A DNA stretch of 64,000 nt from Dokdonella sp. (GTDB lineage: Bacteria > Pseudomonadota > Gammaproteobacteria > Xanthomonadales > Rhodanobacteraceae), in assembly GCF_019634845.1 (NCBI RefSeq), contig NZ_JAHCAQ010000001.1:124001-188000 (forward strand), given 5' to 3'. The translations under genes and the position numbers were made by a program. The notes below the pieces were generated by a model. The model did not search any database, had not been told where the DNA came from, and saw nothing but the letters and a program-made list of their open reading frames with translations. Below are positions 61,314 to 64,000 of the stretch, piece by piece (the first letter of the stretch is position 1; each line of letters begins with the position of its first letter).

Positions 61314-63041
61314 ATGCGATTCTTGTTTCGTTTCCGCGTTGGCGTCGGGGTGGCGGGCAGTGGGCTCGCCATGCTGCTCGCGGCGTGTGCCTCGGCACCG
61401 GCGCCGCGCAGTGCGCTGCCGCCGGCGCCGTCGTCGGTGCGTGCGGTCGATGCGCAGCACGACCTCCTGGCCAAGGTGCTGGCTGCCCAGTTCGCGTTGC
61501 AGAACGACGACCTGGCCACGGCAGCGCAGGGGTATGCGGCGGCGGCCGAGCTGTCCGACGATCCGGCAGTGGCCGAGGTCGCGACCCAGCTCGCACTGTC
61601 GCGGCAGGACTGGGCTCTCGCGCAGCGATCGCTGGTCCGCTGGCGGGCGCTGACGCCGGCTGCACCGGGCGTCGAACAGGCGCAAGCCTGGATCGCGCTC
61701 GGCGAGGGCCGTGGCGACGAGGCACTGGCCGTGCTGCAGCGGCTGGCCAGCCGCGACGATGAGCAGGGCTGGCGGCTGGTGGCGCAGATGCTCATGAATG
61801 CCCCCGACAAGATCGCCGCCGCGGTGCTGCTGGCGCGACTCGTGCCGGGCACGCGCGCCGAGCTCAACGAAGGCACGGCGGTCGCCGTCAGCCAGCTCGC
61901 GTTCCGGCTCGGCGATGCGTCGCTGGCGCGGCGACTGGCCGACGCTGCGGTCAAGCGCTTCCATGGCGAGGATGCCTACGCCTGGAGCGCGCAGCTGGCC
62001 GTCGCGGGTCGCGAGGTGGTGCGTGCGCGCACGATCTACGCCGAGGCGTTGCGGCGCCATGCCGACAGCCGCCGCCTGCGCACCGGCTACGCCGCGTTGC
62101 TGGGGCAGGATGGTGACAATGCCGCCGCCGCCGCGGTGCTGGCGGTCGGCAAGCAGGACCAGACCAGCTATGCCGCGCGGGCCGCCTACGCCGCGCGGGC
62201 CGACGACAAGACGCTGATGAGTGCGCTGTACCGCGAACTGGAGGCGGCCAAGGGCCAGCGCGACGGCGAACGCCTGTACCTGCTCGGCCAGCTTGCCGAA
62301 ATGCTCGACCGCCCGGCGGCGGCACTGGGCTGGTACCGTGCGATCGGCGACGACGACGAGCGCTACTTCGACGCGCAGTTGCGCAGCGCGATCGTGCTCG
62401 ACGGATCCGCCCGCGGCGACGCCGCCGTCGCGACGCTGCACCGGCTGCTGGCGCAGAGCCAGGGCGATCCCGACCGGCAGCGCAACGTGCGTCTGCTCGA
62501 GGCCGACATGCTTGGCAAGCGCGGGCGCGCGGCCGAGGCGCTGGCGGTCTACGCGCAGGCGCTGCAGGCCAGTCCCGACGACACGCGCGTGCTGTACGCG
62601 CGGGCGCTGTACCGCATCAACCAGGGCGAGGTCGCGGCCGGCGAGGCCGACCTGCGCCGCATCGTCGAGTTGCAGCCCGACAATGCCGAGGCGCTCAACG
62701 CGCTCGGTTACACCATCGCCGACCATGCCAAGGGTGACAGCGAGCGCCAGCACGAGGCGCTCGCACTGATCCGCCGCGCACTCGAACTCAAGCCCGACGA
62801 GCCGGCCATCATCGACAGCCTCGGTTGGGTGCAGTACCGGCTCGGCGATCTCGAGGCCTCGCTGAGGGACCTGCGCCGCGCCTATGCCAAGCAGGCCGAT
62901 CCCGACATCGCCGCGCATCTGGGCGAAGTGCTGTGGGTCAAGGGCGAACAGGCCGAGGCGCGCAAGGTATGGGATGAAGCGCGGCGGAAACACGCCGACA
63001 ACAAGGCGCTGCTCGAGACCATCGAGCGGCTGACGCGATGA
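61314..63041 (+). CDS. TPR-repeat lipoprotein
   Basis: A 575-residue protein with a lipoprotein signal (lipobox LAAC near residue 25) followed by mostly helical repeats. Clear TPR units occur towards the C-terminus: DTRVLYARALYRINQGEV, NAEALNALGYTIADH and PAIIDSLGWVQYRLGDLEAS. AAGG (in CAAGGCG) lies 7 nt before the ATG at 61314, so the longer frame from 61269 is not used. The placement before lolB-ispE is conserved in Xanthomonadales; it overlaps lolB by ATGA. A role in outer-membrane lipoprotein or envelope assembly is suggested by context only. Confidence 0.85.
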   Translation: MRFLFRFRVGVGVAGSGLAMLLAACASAPAPRSALPPAPSSVRAVDAQHDLLAKVLAAQFALQNDDLATAAQGYAAAAELSDDPAVAEVATQLALSRQDWALAQRSLVRWRALTPAAPGVEQAQAWIALGEGRGDEALAVLQRLASRDDEQGWRLVAQMLMNAPDKIAAAVLLARLVPGTRAELNEGTAVAVSQLAFRLGDASLARRLADAAVKRFHGEDAYAWSAQLAVAGREVVRARTIYAEALRRHADSRRLRTGYAALLGQDGDNAAAAAVLAVGKQDQTSYAARAAYAARADDKTLMSALYRELEAAKGQRDGERLYLLGQLAEMLDRPAAALGWYRAIGDDDERYFDAQLRSAIVLDGSARGDAAVATLHRLLAQSQGDPDRQRNVRLLEADMLGKRGRAAEALAVYAQALQASPDDTRVLYARALYRINQGEVAAGEADLRRIVELQPDNAEALNALGYTIADHAKGDSERQHEALALIRRALELKPDEPAIIDSLGWVQYRLGDLEASLRDLRRAYAKQADPDIAAHLGEVLWVKGEQAEARKVWDEARRKHADNKALLETIERLTR

Positions 63042-63640
63042 GGCGGCTCGGTGCGCGCCTGCTGCTGGCCGGGCTGCTGGCGAGTCTTGCCGCCTGCGTG
63101 ACGCCGCCGGCGCGCCGCAGCACCAGCAGCGCGATTCCGGCAGCGCAGAGCGAACGCGAACGCATACTGGCCGCGCGCACGCATTGGGTGCTCGAGGGGC
63201 GCCTGGGCGTGGCCAATGCACACGACAGCGGCAGTGGTTCGCTGAGTTGGCAGCAGGATGGGGCGAACTACCGTTTCACCGTGCACGCGCCGGTCACCGG
63301 CCGCACCTGGGTGCTGTCGGGTGATGCCGCGCAGGCGCGGCTCGACGGCCTGCGCGATGGCACGTTGCAGGGCCGCGATGCGGCGGACCTGCTGCAGCGC
63401 GAGCTCGGCTGGCAGGTGCCGTTCGCGCAACTGGTGGCCTGGGTGCGCGCATTGCGCGCGCCCGGACCGGCGCAGATGGCATTCGATGCGCAGGGACTGC
63501 CGGCGCAGATCGAGCAGGACGGCTGGACGATCCGTTACGGCGACTACGACATGACGCAGTCGCCACCGTTGCCGCGTCGCGTGTTCGCCAGTCGCGGTGA
63601 GGAGCGCGTGCGCCTGGCGATCCGCAGTTGGCAGCCGTGA
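63038..63640 (+). CDS. lolB: Outer-membrane lipoprotein LolB
   Basis: A 200-residue lipoprotein (lipobox SLAAC, Cys20) that receives lipoproteins from LolA and inserts them in the outer membrane. [24 protein letters not shown] and [20 protein letters not shown] are LolB core features. The position between the TPR lipoprotein and ispE supports the call. It overlaps both neighbours by 4 nt. Confidence 0.93.
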   Translation: MRRLGARLLLAGLLASLAACVTPPARRSTSSAIPAAQSERERILAARTHWVLEGRLGVANAHDSGSGSLSWQQDGANYRFTVHAPVTGRTWVLSGDAAQARLDGLRDGTLQGRDAADLLQRELGWQVPFAQLVAWVRALRAPGPAQMAFDAQGLPAQIEQDGWTIRYGDYDMTQSPPLPRRVFASRGEERVRLAIRSWQP

Positions 63641-64000
63641 GCACGATGCCTGCGGCCTGGAGCCAATGGCCGGCACCGGCCAAGCTCAACCTGTTCCTGC
63701 ACATCACCGGTCGCCGTGAGGACGGTTATCACGAGCTCGAAACCGTGTTCCAACTGCTCGATCGCGGCGACCGGGTGCGACTGCGCCGGCGTGACGACGG
63801 GCAGGTGCGGCGCGTGCGCGCGCTGGCCGGAGTCGCCGAAGCCGACGACCTGACCGTGCGCGCGGCACAGGCGCTGCGCGCGGCCACCGGTTGTCGCTGG
63901 GGCGTGGACATCGAGCTCGACAAGCACATTCCGCTCGGCGGTGGACTCGGTGGCGGCAGCTCGGATGCGGCCAGCGTGCTGGTCGGGCTCGATGCGGTGT
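63637..64000 (+). CDS. ispE: 4-diphosphocytidyl-2-C-methyl-D-erythritol kinase (partial, N-terminal part)
   Basis: The first 121 codons of a GHMP kinase of the MEP pathway lie in the window; the rest is beyond 64000. [20 protein letters not shown] is the N-terminal active-site region, [12 protein letters not shown] follows, and [17 protein letters not shown] is the ATP-binding loop. It starts at GTG 63637 within the lolB stop (GTGA); an ATG 3 codons later is an alternative. It acts in the same pathway as dxr at 45.5-46.6 kb. Confidence 0.95.
   Translation, partial: MSTMPAAWSQWPAPAKLNLFLHITGRREDGYHELETVFQLLDRGDRVRLRRRDDGQVRRVRALAGVAEADDLTVRAAQALRAATGCRWGVDIELDKHIPLGGGLGGGSSDAASVLVGLDAV

Overview
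The window is a chromosomal segment of a high-GC gammaproteobacterium. The order rpsB-tsf-pyrH-frr-uppS-cdsA-dxr-rseP-bamA-ompH-lpxD-fabZ-lpxA-lpxB-rnhB-dnaE-accA, with map-glnD-dapD-yffB-dapE divergent from rpsB and a TPR lipoprotein-lolB-ispE unit further on, is the arrangement known from Xanthomonadales. Several secreted-protein features (for example a protein ending in FADGFD) suggest the Rhodanobacteraceae/Dokdonella side of that order. This placement is inference from gene order and protein style. No rRNA, tRNA, CRISPR array or intact mobile element was seen.

Region 1 (1-7.3 kb) holds a minus-strand, translationally coupled trio: a tyrosine-decarboxylase-like PLP enzyme, a Cds1-like PLP lyase and a prephenate-dehydrogenase-like protein cut by the window edge. 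Divergent from it are a His-rich exported protein, a small Cys-motif protein and an exported amidohydrolase. A convergent Cys-pair repeat protein follows. Region 2 (7.4-13.8 kb) has hemN with an FNR-type regulator directly downstream, and a near-consensus FNR box in front of hemN. It then has a LysR regulator, a DUF2069 protein, and an overlapping yihY-thioredoxin-acylphosphatase operon. Region 3 (13.9-18 kb) has kbl, a small membrane protein and an M3 metallopeptidase lipoprotein.

Region 4 (18-28 kb) is the accessory part. An apparent three-gene operon encodes an outer-membrane beta-barrel of BBP7 type, a 1321-residue exported protein with the G8/CEMIP-TMEM2 beta-helix signature known mainly from animal hyaluronan-binding or hyaluronan-degrading proteins, and a Tat-exported class A beta-lactamase-fold hydrolase. 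Upstream are a secreted conserved hypothetical protein and an OafA-type acyltransferase. A decayed IS30 transposase marks the border with accA. I consider the barrel/G8/hydrolase operon the best candidate for an undescribed system.

Region 5 (28-52.4 kb) is the conserved envelope and translation cluster on the minus strand. Two paralogous LTA-synthase-like sulfatases are inserted on either side of rnhB, between lpxB and dnaE. Together these genes make lipid A, CDP-diacylglycerol, undecaprenyl diphosphate and isoprenoid precursors, assemble outer-membrane proteins, and supply translation factors. Region 6 (52.7-64 kb) carries nitrogen control and lysine/diaminopimelate genes (map, glnD, dapD, yffB, dapE with an unusual internal insertion), then prfA-hemA on the minus strand and the TPR lipoprotein-lolB-ispE operon, with ispE truncated by the window end.

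Three genes (hemN, yihY, lpxB) have a TA-N3-T or similar -10 hexamer placed exactly 6 nt before the ATG, or an activator site at matching distance, which suggests leaderless transcripts. This is a prediction only.
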